Source of the DNA: Ignavibacteriota bacterium
GTDB lineage: Bacteria > Bacteroidota > Ignavibacteria > Ignavibacteriales > Melioribacteraceae
DNA: 64,000 nucleotides
Reading direction: 5' to 3'
NCBI GenBank assembly: GCA_016716225.1
Contig: JADJWT010000001.1
Coordinates: forward strand, 3,420,501 to 3,484,500
The position numbers and the translations under genes were made by a program. This document shows positions 1 to 8,395 of the stretch, in pieces. The notes beneath the pieces are model-generated. The model was not told the origin of the DNA and did not search any database. It saw only the letters and a list, made by a program, of their open reading frames with translations. The first letter of the stretch is position 1. Each line of letters begins with the position of its first letter.

Positions 1-743
1 CCTTATTTGCACGAGATTATACGCATCAATTTGTTGGGAAATTTACATATTTACTTTTTGACGTAATTAGTCTTCATGCAATTTTATTTATAATATTTGG
101 TTTTGCTGCAATTCTAAAAAAATCTTCTTCCGGAAGAACAAAATTAATTGGAGGAATTTTTTCTGCAGTAGGTTTATTGGTGTTATTATATAAAATTAAT
201 TCGTTACCAGATTCAGGAAAAATTTCACCCGAACAATTTCAAGCATTCAATCCTATGTTTATTGTGTTGATGACTCCAATTATAATTGGATTGTTCACAA
301 AATTTAATAAACAAGGCAAAGAGCCATCATCACCCGCAAAAATTGGAATTGGGATGTTAATTACGGCACTTGCTTATGTAATTATGGTTTTTGCATCAAT
401 AGGTTTAGCACCGGTTCATTCACTAAATGGAACAACTTCAGCAATTACTGTTAGTCCTTTCTTTTTAATCTCTACATATTTTACTTTAACTATTGCAGAA
501 TTACATTTAAGTCCAATGGGACTTTCATTTGTTTCAAAAGTAGCACCTCCAAAAATGAAAGGATTGTTAATGGGAGGATGGTTTGGTGCAACAGCAATTG
601 GAAACTACTTAGCCGGTTTTGTTGGAAGATTTTATCAAGAATGGGAATTATGGCAATTCTTTTTGATATTAATAATTTGTGCATCACTCGCATCATTTAT
701 GGTTGTATTAACTTTAAAGAAATTAAAACGAGCAACATCTTAA
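1..743 (+). CDS. POT/PTR-family peptide:H+ symporter, 5' end missing
   Basis: The reading frame is already open at base 3 and runs to TAA at 741-743, so the N-terminal half lies outside the window. The visible ~246 residues have several hydrophobic membrane segments. They contain the late-family signature AELHLSPMGLSFVSKVAPPK, which matches the conserved E-x-x-x-S-P-x-G-L-S-x-x-x-K-x-A-P block in the C-terminal half of proton-dependent oligopeptide transporters (DtpT-like). A glycine-rich segment GGWFGATAIGNYLAG and a final membrane helix follow. The role would be proton-coupled uptake of di- and tripeptides across the inner membrane. It is followed after 18 bp by nagB. The family call is firm, but substrate cannot be told from this fragment. 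The 177 ATG is internal and not the start. Confidence 0.85.
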   Translation, partial: LFARDYTHQFVGKFTYLLFDVISLHAILFIIFGFAAILKKSSSGRTKLIGGIFSAVGLLVLLYKINSLPDSGKISPEQFQAFNPMFIVLMTPIIIGLFTKFNKQGKEPSSPAKIGIGMLITALAYVIMVFASIGLAPVHSLNGTTSAITVSPFFLISTYFTLTIAELHLSPMGLSFVSKVAPPKMKGLLMGGWFGATAIGNYLAGFVGRFYQEWELWQFFLILIICASLASFMVVLTLKKLKRATS

Positions 744-761
744 AATTTAAGGGATAAATAA

Positions 762-1526
762 ATGTTAGTTATTATTAAAAATGATTATGAATCATTAAGT
801 AATGAAGCTGCAAAAGTTATTGCAGATAGATTAAAGAAAAAACCAAATTTAGTATTGGGACTTGCTACGGGGAGTACTCCTTTGGGTTTATACAAAGAAC
901 TTATTAGAATGCACAAATACGAAGGTCTTGATTTTTCAAAAGTTGTAACATTTAATTTGGATGAATATATTGGTCTTCCACCTTCACATGATCAAAGTTA
1001 TCATTATTTCATGCAGAAGAATTTTTTCTCAGAAATTAATTTAGATCCGAGGTTTATTCATGTTCCACAAGGAATGGCAAATGATATAAAATTATTTTGC
1101 AACTGGTATGAAGAAAGAATTAAAAGTTTTGGAGGAATTGATATTCAAGTTTTGGGAATTGGTGCAAACGGACATATAGCATTTAACGAACCAGGTTCTT
1201 CATTAGGTTCTAGAACAAGAATTAAAACTCTAACCCCAACAACAAGAGATGATAATAGAAGATTTTTTGAAAAAGGTGAAGATGTGCCAAAATATGCAAT
1301 TACAATGGGCGTTGGAACTATTATGGATGCAAAAGAATTATTGCTAGTTGCCTCTGGAGAATCAAAAGCAGAAGCAATAAAAGCTGCAGTTGAAGGACCA
1401 ATTACTGCAATGTGTCCGGCATCTATAATTCAAATGCATAAAGAAGCTTTTGTAATTATTGATAAAAATGCTGCTTCAAGTTTAAGCGGAACTTATGTTG
1501 ATACTTGGGAATCTCTAATTCTTTAA
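762..1526 (+). CDS. nagB: Glucosamine-6-phosphate deaminase
   Basis: This 254-residue protein has the usual NagB length and motifs: LATGSTPLGLYKEL near residue 38 (phosphate-binding loop), FNLDEYIGL near 66 (catalytic Asp-Glu region), and GIGANGHIAFNEPGSS near 130, which carries the active-site His. A second sugar-binding block, TMGVGTIMDAKELLLVASG, lies near 180. It would convert glucosamine-6-phosphate to fructose-6-phosphate and ammonia in the cytosol, feeding amino sugars into glycolysis. The ATG at 762 follows a short A-rich leader with no clear Shine-Dalgarno sequence, as for many genes here. The next gene, 18 bp downstream, is a GlmU-like protein, so this may be a small amino-sugar unit. 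Confidence 0.95.
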   Translation: MLVIIKNDYESLSNEAAKVIADRLKKKPNLVLGLATGSTPLGLYKELIRMHKYEGLDFSKVVTFNLDEYIGLPPSHDQSYHYFMQKNFFSEINLDPRFIHVPQGMANDIKLFCNWYEERIKSFGGIDIQVLGIGANGHIAFNEPGSSLGSRTRIKTLTPTTRDDNRRFFEKGEDVPKYAITMGVGTIMDAKELLLVASGESKAEAIKAAVEGPITAMCPASIIQMHKEAFVIIDKNAASSLSGTYVDTWESLIL

Positions 1527-1544
1527 ATTAAATAAAGGTTAAAA

Positions 1545-2798
1545 GTGAAAAGTATTTGCATTTTTGAAGATGAAGAATATAAGCAACTTCAACCATTAAC
1601 ATTTTTTCGTCCATCATATCATTTAAAATGTGGAATATTATCTCTTCATCGAAAAATTAGAAGAAATTATCCAAATGTTAGAGTTGAGTTAAATACACGC
1701 GGATATTTAAGAAATGTAATTAAACAAAATCATCCATCGGAAATTGTAAATCATGTAATGTCAGATATGATGTTATTTCTTAATGGCAGAATTCTTGTTG
1801 ATGACACTTTGGTTAATCAAATTCCACTTGATGGGAAAGATGAAATTTTTGTTTCTAAAAATAATTTTATTGGTGCTAGAGTAAGCGAAAAAAATTTGGA
1901 AAGTATCAGCAATTCACTTAAAGACGTTTTATCAATAAATGATTTTCCGGAATTACCAAGAAAAGAAGTTGATGTAACAATTATAAATTATCCTTGGGAT
2001 TTAATTACTTATAATCATCAAGAATTAATTAAAGATTTTAAAAAGCTTACAAGCGAATCAGAAAATTTTATTAAAGATTTTCCGGGTGTTTATTTCTTAA
2101 ATAAGGAAAATATTTTTTTAGGTAAAGATGTAAAAATAAAACCCGGCGTAATTTTAGATGCTGAAGAAGGACCAATTTTTATTGGTGATAATGTTCAAAT
2201 TTTACATAATGCTTCAATTCAGGGTCCGGTATTTATTGGTGAAGAAACAATTGTAAAAATGAGTGCAACAATTTATCACAATACAAGTGTTGGAAAAGTT
2301 AGCAAAATTGGCGGCGAAATAGAAAACACAATTATTCATAGTTATTCTAATAAACAACATAATGGGTTTTTAGGAAATTCATATTTGGGTTCTTGGGTAA
2401 ATCTTGGTGCCGGAACAACAAACAGCGATTTGAAAAATAATTATGGAACAATAAAAGTTTTAATTAATAATCAACAAATTGATAGCGGAAAACAATTTGT
2501 TGGTTTAACTATGGGAGATCATTCAAAAGCTGCAATAAATACTTCATTTAATACCGGTGCGGTAGTTGGCGTTTCCAGCAATATTTTTGGAGGAACTTTC
2601 CCACCTCGTTATATTCCCTCTTTCAGCTGGGGAGGCTCCGAAGCATTAACGACGTATGATATTGATAGAAGTATTGAAGTTGCTGAGAGAGTTATGCAAA
2701 GAAGAAATGTTATTCTTACAGATATTGATAAAGAACTATTTAGAACTGTTTTCAAATTGACTGAAAAAGAACGAAGAGATAAAGGTTTCCCAAAATAA
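1545..2798 (+). CDS. GlmU-like putative sugar nucleotidyltransferase/acetyltransferase
   Basis: This 417-residue protein has an N-terminal region starting with MKSICIFEDEEYKQLQPLTF that resembles the alternative GlmU-type proteins of Bacteroidota. From about residue 195 it carries a left-handed beta-helix with hexapeptide-like repeats (KDVKIKPGVILDAEEGPIFIG, then GPVFIGEETIVK and GAGTTNSD). The N-terminal half lacks a clear canonical GlmU pyrophosphorylase loop (LxAGxGTRM), so nucleotidyl transfer is less certain than acyl transfer. The likely role is UDP-GlcNAc synthesis or a related sugar-nucleotide step for the cell envelope. The start is GTG at 1545 with AAAGG (1534-1538) just upstream. 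It lies 18 bp after nagB, so synthesis and breakdown of glucosamine phosphate are adjacent. Confidence 0.75.
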   Translation: MKSICIFEDEEYKQLQPLTFFRPSYHLKCGILSLHRKIRRNYPNVRVELNTRGYLRNVIKQNHPSEIVNHVMSDMMLFLNGRILVDDTLVNQIPLDGKDEIFVSKNNFIGARVSEKNLESISNSLKDVLSINDFPELPRKEVDVTIINYPWDLITYNHQELIKDFKKLTSESENFIKDFPGVYFLNKENIFLGKDVKIKPGVILDAEEGPIFIGDNVQILHNASIQGPVFIGEETIVKMSATIYHNTSVGKVSKIGGEIENTIIHSYSNKQHNGFLGNSYLGSWVNLGAGTTNSDLKNNYGTIKVLINNQQIDSGKQFVGLTMGDHSKAAINTSFNTGAVVGVSSNIFGGTFPPRYIPSFSWGGSEALTTYDIDRSIEVAERVMQRRNVILTDIDKELFRTVFKLTEKERRDKGFPK

Positions 2799-2816
2799 GC
2801 TCGAAAATTATTTTGA

Positions 2817-4436
2817 ATGTATAAAAATTATTTTTACTTACTCAGATCGGTTAATGAGTTACTTCCGAAAATATTAAATTCAACTATTACTGATATTTAT
2901 TCTCAAGAAAAAGATAAACTTTTTCTAAAAATTCCGAATGAAGAATTTCCTGATAGGCATTTAATAATTTCTGCAAATCCTAATTCAACATTTTTACAAA
3001 TCAAAAATTCTCACTTCAAAGCAAAAAAAAATGTTATTCAAATTTTTAGCGATATATATTTTTCGAAAATTCAAAATGTCCTAATTGCGCAGAAAGATAG
3101 AATTGTAAAAATAGAATTAGATTATTCTTCAATCTATTTTTCTATTAGAGGAAATAAAACAAATATTTTTCTTATTACAAAAAATGGTGCAATATCTTCA
3201 TTTAAAAAAAATAATAATGATAATTTTAATTATGAATTGGAACAAGAATATTTTAATGGAAACAATTTCTCTCTAAAATTAAATAATGAAAATAATGTTA
3301 TTGAAATTTCTGATTTGAAAAAAATATTCCCAATGATTTCTAATGAAATTAAAAATGAAATTGAATTTAGAAAAACATTTGAGCAAAATTCAGTTTTGCA
3401 AATCTTTGAAAATATTTTTTATGATATATTAAATTCACATATCAGAATTGGGTTTAATCAACATTTGCAAAAAATTATCTTTTATCCCAATGCATTTAAA
3501 ACTTTGGAAGTTGTAAATGATTTCAAAGATTTTGATAATTTTAATGAAGCTTTGCAATTTTATTTTTCATCATTTTATAAACTGACTTCCAAAACAAATA
3601 TTTCAAATGAACTGGAAAAATATTTTGATAACGAATTATCAACTTTATCTTCAAAATTAAATAAGTTAAAAAATAGGATTGAAAGTGGTTCTAATGAGCA
3701 ATTATATTACAGTTACGGAAATTTACTTTTATCAAATATAAATTTGCTTAAAAAAGGTTTAAGTGAAATTACTCTGAAATTTCCAGAAGACGAAAATATT
3801 TGTAAAATTAAACTTGATCCAAAATTAAATTCCAAAGAAAATATTGATCGATATTTTGAAAAAGCAAAAGATGAAAAAGTAAATTATAAAAAGTCTGTTG
3901 AATTATATAATTTATCTTTGGAAAAGTTTGATAAAATTAAGAATGAAAATGAAAAATTTAAATCGGCAAAAACAATAAATGAAATTGAAGAAATTTATAA
4001 TCGAGTAATTCCTAAAAAAGAAAAATTAGTTAAAATGGATTCGGGAGAAAAATTTAAATATTGGCTTTATATTATTGATGAAAAATACAAAGTTTACATT
4101 GGTAGAGATAGTAAAAGTAATGATTATCTTTCAATAAAATTTGCAAATCAAAATGATTATTGGTTTCATGCAAGAGGTTTACCCGGTTCTCATGTTGTTT
4201 TGAGAATTGATAATTCTAAAGAAGTAGTTCCAAAAGAAATAATTAAAAAAGCGGCTTCACTCGCGGCATTTTACAGTAAAGCAAAAACTGCCGGTTCCGC
4301 ACCGGTTTCATTCACATTTGCAAAATTTGTACATAAGAAAAAAGGAATGGAACCCGGAAAAGTTTTATTGCAAAAGGAAAATTCAATTTTGGTAAAACCG
4401 GAAATTCCAAAGAATTGCGAATTAATAAATGAATAA
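2817..4436 (+). CDS. rqcH: NFACT family protein, RqcH/FbpA-like
   Basis: At 539 residues this is the size of bacterial NFACT proteins. Residues 1-200 form a divergent NFACT-N domain. The Asp94-Arg95 pair in AQKDRIVKIE may be the conserved DR pair that RqcH needs for alanine tailing. Residues 260-405 are a charged, Lys/Glu-rich helical segment consistent with the coiled-coil arms. Residues 410-539 form the NFACT-R domain (NDYWFHARGLPGSHVVLR, then AASLAAFYSKAK). RqcH homologues bind obstructed 50S subunits and add C-terminal alanine tails to stalled nascent chains; the older name is fibronectin-binding protein. No RqcP (small S4-domain) gene is adjacent. The ATG is 18 bp after the previous stop. 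Confidence 0.88.
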   Translation: MYKNYFYLLRSVNELLPKILNSTITDIYSQEKDKLFLKIPNEEFPDRHLIISANPNSTFLQIKNSHFKAKKNVIQIFSDIYFSKIQNVLIAQKDRIVKIELDYSSIYFSIRGNKTNIFLITKNGAISSFKKNNNDNFNYELEQEYFNGNNFSLKLNNENNVIEISDLKKIFPMISNEIKNEIEFRKTFEQNSVLQIFENIFYDILNSHIRIGFNQHLQKIIFYPNAFKTLEVVNDFKDFDNFNEALQFYFSSFYKLTSKTNISNELEKYFDNELSTLSSKLNKLKNRIESGSNEQLYYSYGNLLLSNINLLKKGLSEITLKFPEDENICKIKLDPKLNSKENIDRYFEKAKDEKVNYKKSVELYNLSLEKFDKIKNENEKFKSAKTINEIEEIYNRVIPKKEKLVKMDSGEKFKYWLYIIDEKYKVYIGRDSKSNDYLSIKFANQNDYWFHARGLPGSHVVLRIDNSKEVVPKEIIKKAASLAAFYSKAKTAGSAPVSFTFAKFVHKKKGMEPGKVLLQKENSILVKPEIPKNCELINE

Positions 4437-4445
4437 TTTTTAATT

Positions 4446-4940
4446 ATGAAAATAAATTTTAATTACAAAGCTATATTTATAATTTTAAGTGCATCAGTTT
4501 TACTTGGAATAATTTATAATACTTTTTCATCAAGTGGAATTGACTTTATTCGGAAAGAAATTAAAATTGAATTTGTAGATATAGGCGATTCCGAAAATTC
4601 TGGTAATTTGAAAGGAATTAAACTTTCCCAAGTTCTTGAATTATATAATTCGAAATCAGCAATTTTTGTCGATGCAAGAGATCAATGGGATTTTTCTGAA
4701 AATCATATTACCGGTGCAATTAATATTCCTGAATTCAGTTTTGATGAAAATGAATTTATGCAATTAAACATTCCGAAAGAATCAGTTTTAGTAATTTACT
4801 GCGATGGTGATGATTGCGATACTAGTAAAAGATTGGCAATACAAATTTATAAATTAGGTTATAAAAACATTTATGTTTTTCTTGACGGAATCAAAACTTG
4901 GATAGAATCCAAACTTCCAATATCAAATGTGAAAAAATGA
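4446..4940 (+). CDS. Membrane-anchored rhodanese-like protein
   Basis: This 164-residue protein starts with a hydrophobic segment at about residues 9-28, read as a signal anchor or uncleaved signal peptide. One rhodanese domain follows: VDARDQWDFSENHITGAINI near residues 75-95 is the CH2A-type start, and VIYCDGDDCDTSKRLA supplies the active-site loop with Cys at YCDGDDC. The domain would sit outside the cytoplasmic membrane and move sulfane sulfur or act as a thiol switch. The stop overlaps the ATG of the MauE-like gene (ATGA at 4937-4940), so the two are translationally coupled and probably work together in extracytoplasmic redox chemistry. Confidence 0.85.
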   Translation: MKINFNYKAIFIILSASVLLGIIYNTFSSSGIDFIRKEIKIEFVDIGDSENSGNLKGIKLSQVLELYNSKSAIFVDARDQWDFSENHITGAINIPEFSFDENEFMQLNIPKESVLVIYCDGDDCDTSKRLAIQIYKLGYKNIYVFLDGIKTWIESKLPISNVKK

Positions 4941-5398
4941 AAAAAGAAAATGTTATAAATTATTTAATTGCAATTACTCGAATTTATCTTGCAGTTTATT
5001 TTATTTTAAGCGGATTGGGAAAAATTAATAATTTAGATTTCTTCGCAAACTCCATTGAGAATTATAAAATTTTTCCAACTGAAATTATAAACATTCTAGC
5101 AATTATAATTCCATGGATTGAAGTAATTTCCGGCGCACTACTATTATTGGGAATTTATATTCGAGAAAATTCCTTGATAATTGCTTCATTACTTTTTGTA
5201 TTTACGATTGCAGTAATTTCTGCTGTGTTAAGAAATTTAGATATTGATTGCGGATGCCACGGAACTATTGACGGACAAAAAGTTGGAATTCTAAAAATTA
5301 TAGAAAATATTTCTTTGTTTATTGTTTCAATTCTTAGCATAAAATTTCCTAAACAAGAATTAACTTTTATAAAGCAACCACAATTCATTTCAAAATAA
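4937..5398 (+). CDS. MauE/DoxX-family redox-associated membrane protein
   Basis: I place the start at the ATG at 4937, which overlaps the rhodanese stop as ATGA. An upstream in-frame ATG at 4898 lies deep in the rhodanese gene and would add a hydrophilic leader that the family lacks. The resulting 153-residue protein has four predicted membrane helices. It carries the DCGCHG Cys-x-Cys motif typical of MauE-like proteins, which support disulfide or thiol redox maturation in the periplasm. DoxX-type relatives have the same four-helix fold. Pairing with a rhodanese is a common arrangement for this family and supports a role in sulfur or thiol handling. The physiological substrate cannot be read from sequence. 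Confidence 0.82.
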   Translation: MKKENVINYLIAITRIYLAVYFILSGLGKINNLDFFANSIENYKIFPTEIINILAIIIPWIEVISGALLLLGIYIRENSLIIASLLFVFTIAVISAVLRNLDIDCGCHGTIDGQKVGILKIIENISLFIVSILSIKFPKQELTFIKQPQFISK

Positions 5399-5399
5399 A

Positions 5400-6479
5400 T
5401 TGAAAAATATTCAAACATATTTCGCAAATTTATTTTTACAACTCGCAATTAAACTATTAAAAAAAAGTAAATCTTCACATAAAATTTCAATAAATCGGGA
5501 TTCAAAAATTTTAATAATAGTTTTGCGAAATAAATCTGAATCACTTTTGATTACTCCGCTTTTGCAATTAATTTATGAAAAAACAAATTCGCAAATTTCT
5601 GTTTTAACTAATGAAGAAAATGAAATTATATTTTTAAATAATCCTTTTGTAAAAAATATTTATAGAATTGATGATAATTTATCATCCCAATTTTCGCAGA
5701 TTCTGAAATTTAATAAAAATAATTTTGATGTAATTGTTAACCCGAATGAAATTTATAGTCAAACTGAAATTCTATATTCAGCTTTTATAAAATCAAAATT
5801 CAAAATTGGATTTAAAAATATAAGTGATAATATTTTCTCACATATTTTAGAAAAACACAATCCTGTAACAAATCATTTTGTTGATAGAATTATTAGCTTA
5901 TGTGAAGTATTTGAATTTGATATTGATAAATCTCACTTGAATTTGTTTTATCAACCATCACAATTATCCTTGGATGAAGTTGAAAGGTTTTTGCTGACAA
6001 TTTTTAACTCTAACAAATTATTGGTTATCATTAATATTTCGGATGAAACTAATAATAATTTTTGGGGTGTTGATAGTTTTAAAAAATTAATCAGATATCT
6101 AAAGAATTATGATGTGAATATTATAATTACAACGTTGCAAAAAGATGTTGAGTTTGCTGATAAAATATCTGATGGAAAAGAGAAAATATTTTTTATAGAT
6201 GAATTTGATAAATTTGCGGCTTTGATTTCATACTCAAATTTTATTTTTACACTCGATAATTTTGCCTTACAGTTAGCAACAGTATTTAAGAAACCTGTTT
6301 TTTGTCTTTTTGGTAAACAGAATAATAATGAGTTAATCAGAGTTCCGTATATTTCTGATTTTGACTTTATACGAAGTGATGAAAGTGATTTAAGCGATTT
6401 ACATTATGGGAAAGTACTGAACAGTTTTATCCCCTATTTTGATTATGTTTTTGAGAATTTTCAAATTAATAAATTTTAG
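5400..6479 (+). CDS. Divergent glycosyltransferase family 9-like protein
   Basis: This 359-residue protein reads as a GT-B fold relative of ADP-heptose:LPS heptosyltransferases. Near residue 37, SKILIIVLRNKSESLLITPLL matches the N-terminal beta strand and loop of the family. The C-terminal part SNFIFTLDNFALQLATVFKKPVFCLFG aligns with the usual D-S-G-P-M-H-x-A-x-x-x-x-x-P-x-x-x-L-F-G block. The family's G-D-x-L and S-G-P-M-H residues are largely replaced, so catalytic activity is doubtful or the substrate unusual. The start is TTG at 5400, one base after the previous stop; no better ATG lies nearby. The likely role, if active, is adding a sugar to lipopolysaccharide core or another surface glycan. 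Confidence 0.65.
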   Translation: MKNIQTYFANLFLQLAIKLLKKSKSSHKISINRDSKILIIVLRNKSESLLITPLLQLIYEKTNSQISVLTNEENEIIFLNNPFVKNIYRIDDNLSSQFSQILKFNKNNFDVIVNPNEIYSQTEILYSAFIKSKFKIGFKNISDNIFSHILEKHNPVTNHFVDRIISLCEVFEFDIDKSHLNLFYQPSQLSLDEVERFLLTIFNSNKLLVIINISDETNNNFWGVDSFKKLIRYLKNYDVNIIITTLQKDVEFADKISDGKEKIFFIDEFDKFAALISYSNFIFTLDNFALQLATVFKKPVFCLFGKQNNNELIRVPYISDFDFIRSDESDLSDLHYGKVLNSFIPYFDYVFENFQINKF

Positions 6480-6490
6480 AAAGTTTACCA

Positions 6491-6655
6491 TTGAAGAAAA
6501 TAGAAAAAACATTTTGCGAATTAACAAAATCAGAAATTGAAAAACATAGTGAAGAAATTTTAAAGTTAATTGATAAACCCAAATATTTTTGTAAAAAATG
6601 TTTACGTGTTTCAATAGATAAAAAATATTTGTGTAAATCAGAAAAGATTAAATAA
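6491..6655 (+). CDS. Small Cys-containing protein, 54 residues
   Basis: A TTG-started frame of 54 codons fills the gap between the GT9-like gene and the next lipoprotein. It encodes a charged N-terminal helix (TKSEIEKHSEEILKLIDKP) followed by YFCKKCLRV and KKYLCKS, giving a C-x-x-C plus a third Cys about 11 residues later. The pattern helix, then P-K-Y/F-x-C-x-K-C, then L-C-K resembles small uncharacterised proteins I recall from other bacteria, possibly a metal-binding knuckle. That recall is unverified. The start 11 bp after the previous stop and the tight fit between neighbours favour a real gene. The start codon is uncertain and no function is assigned. Confidence 0.6.
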   Translation: MKKIEKTFCELTKSEIEKHSEEILKLIDKPKYFCKKCLRVSIDKKYLCKSEKIK

Positions 6656-6667
6656 GTTTTAGAATTT

Positions 6668-7123
6668 ATGAGAATTAAAAAGAGTAAAATTTTAGTCACA
6701 AAAATTGTATTAATGTTTTTATCAATTTTTATTTTAAAATGTAATGAGAATTCAGTTGAACCAAAATTTCAGCCAATAAATATCGATGTTAGAATGGAAG
6801 TTCAAGTTTTAGATTCAACTTACCATTTTTATAAGCGACCATTCACACAAATTTATTTTACAACTTATAAACTAACTTCCAATAATGAAAAAGTTGAATT
6901 ACTTCAATCTGATACAACATCTTGCAGAAATGGCTGGGGTGTAAAATTACTAAATTTTACTTTTAATAATTCTAATGAAAAAATTATTCTTGGTGCCTCA
7001 TGTGAAAATTATAACGGAAATAATTACCGAGAAGAAGAAATTTCTTATAATGAAATTGAATACAGAATCGATGAATCAAATTATGTAAGCATTACAAAAA
7101 CTTTTGCAATTTATTATAAATAA
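6668..7123 (+). CDS. Hypothetical lipoprotein
   Basis: This 151-residue protein has a basic N-terminus, a hydrophobic stretch, and a Cys at about residue 25 in FLSIFILKC, giving a lipoprotein signal peptide with a relaxed lipobox. The mature part is mostly beta-strand-like and Asn/Glu/Thr-rich, with two further Cys (TTSCRNG and GASCENY) that could form a disulfide. I do not recognise a family. It lies 12 bp after the small Cys-containing gene and 8 bp before the DCC protein. The call as an exported lipid-anchored protein is fairly secure; the function is unknown. Confidence 0.7.
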   Translation: MRIKKSKILVTKIVLMFLSIFILKCNENSVEPKFQPINIDVRMEVQVLDSTYHFYKRPFTQIYFTTYKLTSNNEKVELLQSDTTSCRNGWGVKLLNFTFNNSNEKIILGASCENYNGNNYREEEISYNEIEYRIDESNYVSITKTFAIYYK

Positions 7124-7131
7124 AAAGTAAA

Positions 7132-7497
7132 ATGCTTAAAAATAATTCAACGCAAAAAATAATTTTATTTGATGGAATTTGTTCTCTCTGCAATTTTGCA
7201 ATTGCCAATCTTCAAAGAAATCTACAAAATCAAAATTATAAATTTATTCCATCTCAATCAGATGAAGGTCTAATTTTAATTGAGAAATTTAAACTCGGTG
7301 ATATTACGAATAATTCAATAGTACTTTTTTACACAAATAAAATCTATTTTAGAAGTGATGCAATTTTAAAAATTCTTGATGATATGCCAAGCATATATAA
7401 GATATTTAAACTTGCAAAATATTTACCAAAATTTGTTAGAGATAAACTCTACGATATTATTGCAAAATATCGATATTTTTTATTCGGAAAAATTTAA
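7132..7497 (+). CDS. DCC-family thiol-disulfide oxidoreductase-like protein (DUF393)
   Basis: This 121-residue protein begins with KIILFDGICSLCNFAIANL, the D-x-x-C-x-x-C motif (FDGICSLC) that defines the DCC family. The expected alpha/beta pattern follows, with the DAILKILDDMPSIYKIFKLA block and the basic C-terminus KYRYFLFGK. The fold is predicted to be thioredoxin-like, with the two Cys as a possible redox pair, but no member's substrate is well established. There is no signal peptide, so it is cytoplasmic. It lies 8 bp after a lipoprotein and 6 bp before a RidA-superfamily gene. Confidence 0.87.
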   Translation: MLKNNSTQKIILFDGICSLCNFAIANLQRNLQNQNYKFIPSQSDEGLILIEKFKLGDITNNSIVLFYTNKIYFRSDAILKILDDMPSIYKIFKLAKYLPKFVRDKLYDIIAKYRYFLFGKI

Positions 7498-7503
7498 AAT
7501 AAT

Positions 7504-7899
7504 ATGAATATGGAACGAATTAATATTTCATCAAATGCTGTTTGGGAAAATATTGTAGGTTATTCCCGACTTGTAAAAATCGGCTCGCAAATATATATTT
7601 CCGGAACAACTGCAACAGATGATAATGGAAAAATTATCGGAATTGATAATCCATACGAGCAAACAATCAAGTGTATTAAAAACATAGAAGCTGCTTTAAT
7701 TAAAGTCGGTGCTAATTTATCCCACATTGTTCGAACAAGAATTTATGTTAAAAATATTAATCATTGGGAAATTATTGGGAAAGCTCATGGTGAATATTTT
7801 GATAAAATTAAACCAGCTACAACTATGGTAGAAGTTAGTAATTTAATTCTTCCGGAAATTTTGGTTGAAATTGAAGCAGAAGCAATTTTATTTAAATAA
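7504..7899 (+). CDS. RidA-superfamily protein lacking the catalytic arginine
   Basis: The 131 residues cover the whole YjgF/YER057c/UK114 fold, including SGTTATDDNGKI, the helix TIKCIKNIEAALIKVGANLSHIVRTRIYV, and the end ILVEIEAEAILFK. In archetypal RidA the motif is P-A-R-S, with Arg binding the substrate carboxylate during imine hydrolysis. Here it reads KPATTMVEV, so Arg is replaced by Thr. The protein is therefore a Rid-family paralogue, probably not a 2-aminoacrylate deaminase, and its activity is open. Members form trimers with active sites at the interfaces. The start is ATG 7504, with a second ATG two codons on. Confidence 0.85.
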   Translation: MNMERINISSNAVWENIVGYSRLVKIGSQIYISGTTATDDNGKIIGIDNPYEQTIKCIKNIEAALIKVGANLSHIVRTRIYVKNINHWEIIGKAHGEYFDKIKPATTMVEVSNLILPEILVEIEAEAILFK

Positions 7900-7916
7900 A
7901 TATTTGGGCGTTAAAC

Positions 7917-8354
7917 ATGAAAGTATTATCAGTTTTTTTAGCAATTATTATTTTAAGTACTTTATTTATTTCTTGCAGAGATGAAGATGAATTAATTGCC
8001 GGATCTCCAATAAATATTGATTTACCAGAGTATGATAATATTCCGGTAATTGCAAATATTAATAATAATTTTGTTCTTACTCTTAATGCCAAAAACTTTA
8101 ACTACAACTATAATGATTATCTGTATTTTACGAATGATTCCTTGGTGATATCAATTACAAATAGCAGATCGAGTTCATCAAATAGTGATTTTATACTTTT
8201 TGATAATTTGAATGAAGAAATATTTTCGGAGAATTTTAATACGGATAAAGTTGTTGTAAAGGATAATTTAGGCGGAAAAGTTCCGGCAAGAATTAAGATT
8301 AAACTTGAAAATTATACTGGTATGTTAAATATTGTTGTTGCCGTAAAAGATTAA
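7917..8354 (+). CDS. Hypothetical lipoprotein
   Basis: The 145-residue product has a classic lipoprotein signal, hydrophobic to residue 19 and ending LFISC with Cys at about residue 20. An Asp/Glu-rich start to the mature chain (RDEDELIAG) follows. The rest is rich in Asn, Asp and Ser and looks like one beta-sandwich domain, with no catalytic motif I can recognise. It stands 17 bp after the RidA-like gene and 41 bp before the homocysteine methyltransferase. It is probably anchored in the outer or inner membrane facing the periplasm. Function unknown. Confidence 0.72.
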   Translation: MKVLSVFLAIIILSTLFISCRDEDELIAGSPINIDLPEYDNIPVIANINNNFVLTLNAKNFNYNYNDYLYFTNDSLVISITNSRSSSSNSDFILFDNLNEEIFSENFNTDKVVVKDNLGGKVPARIKIKLENYTGMLNIVVAVKD

Positions 8355-8395
8355 TATTAAACATTTCATTGTAATTTTATGCAATTTTATTCTTT

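Noticed and set aside
4898..4936. Longer start for the MauE-like protein
   Set aside because: It would lie inside the rhodanese frame and add a hydrophilic leader; the ATGA overlap at 4937 is more natural.
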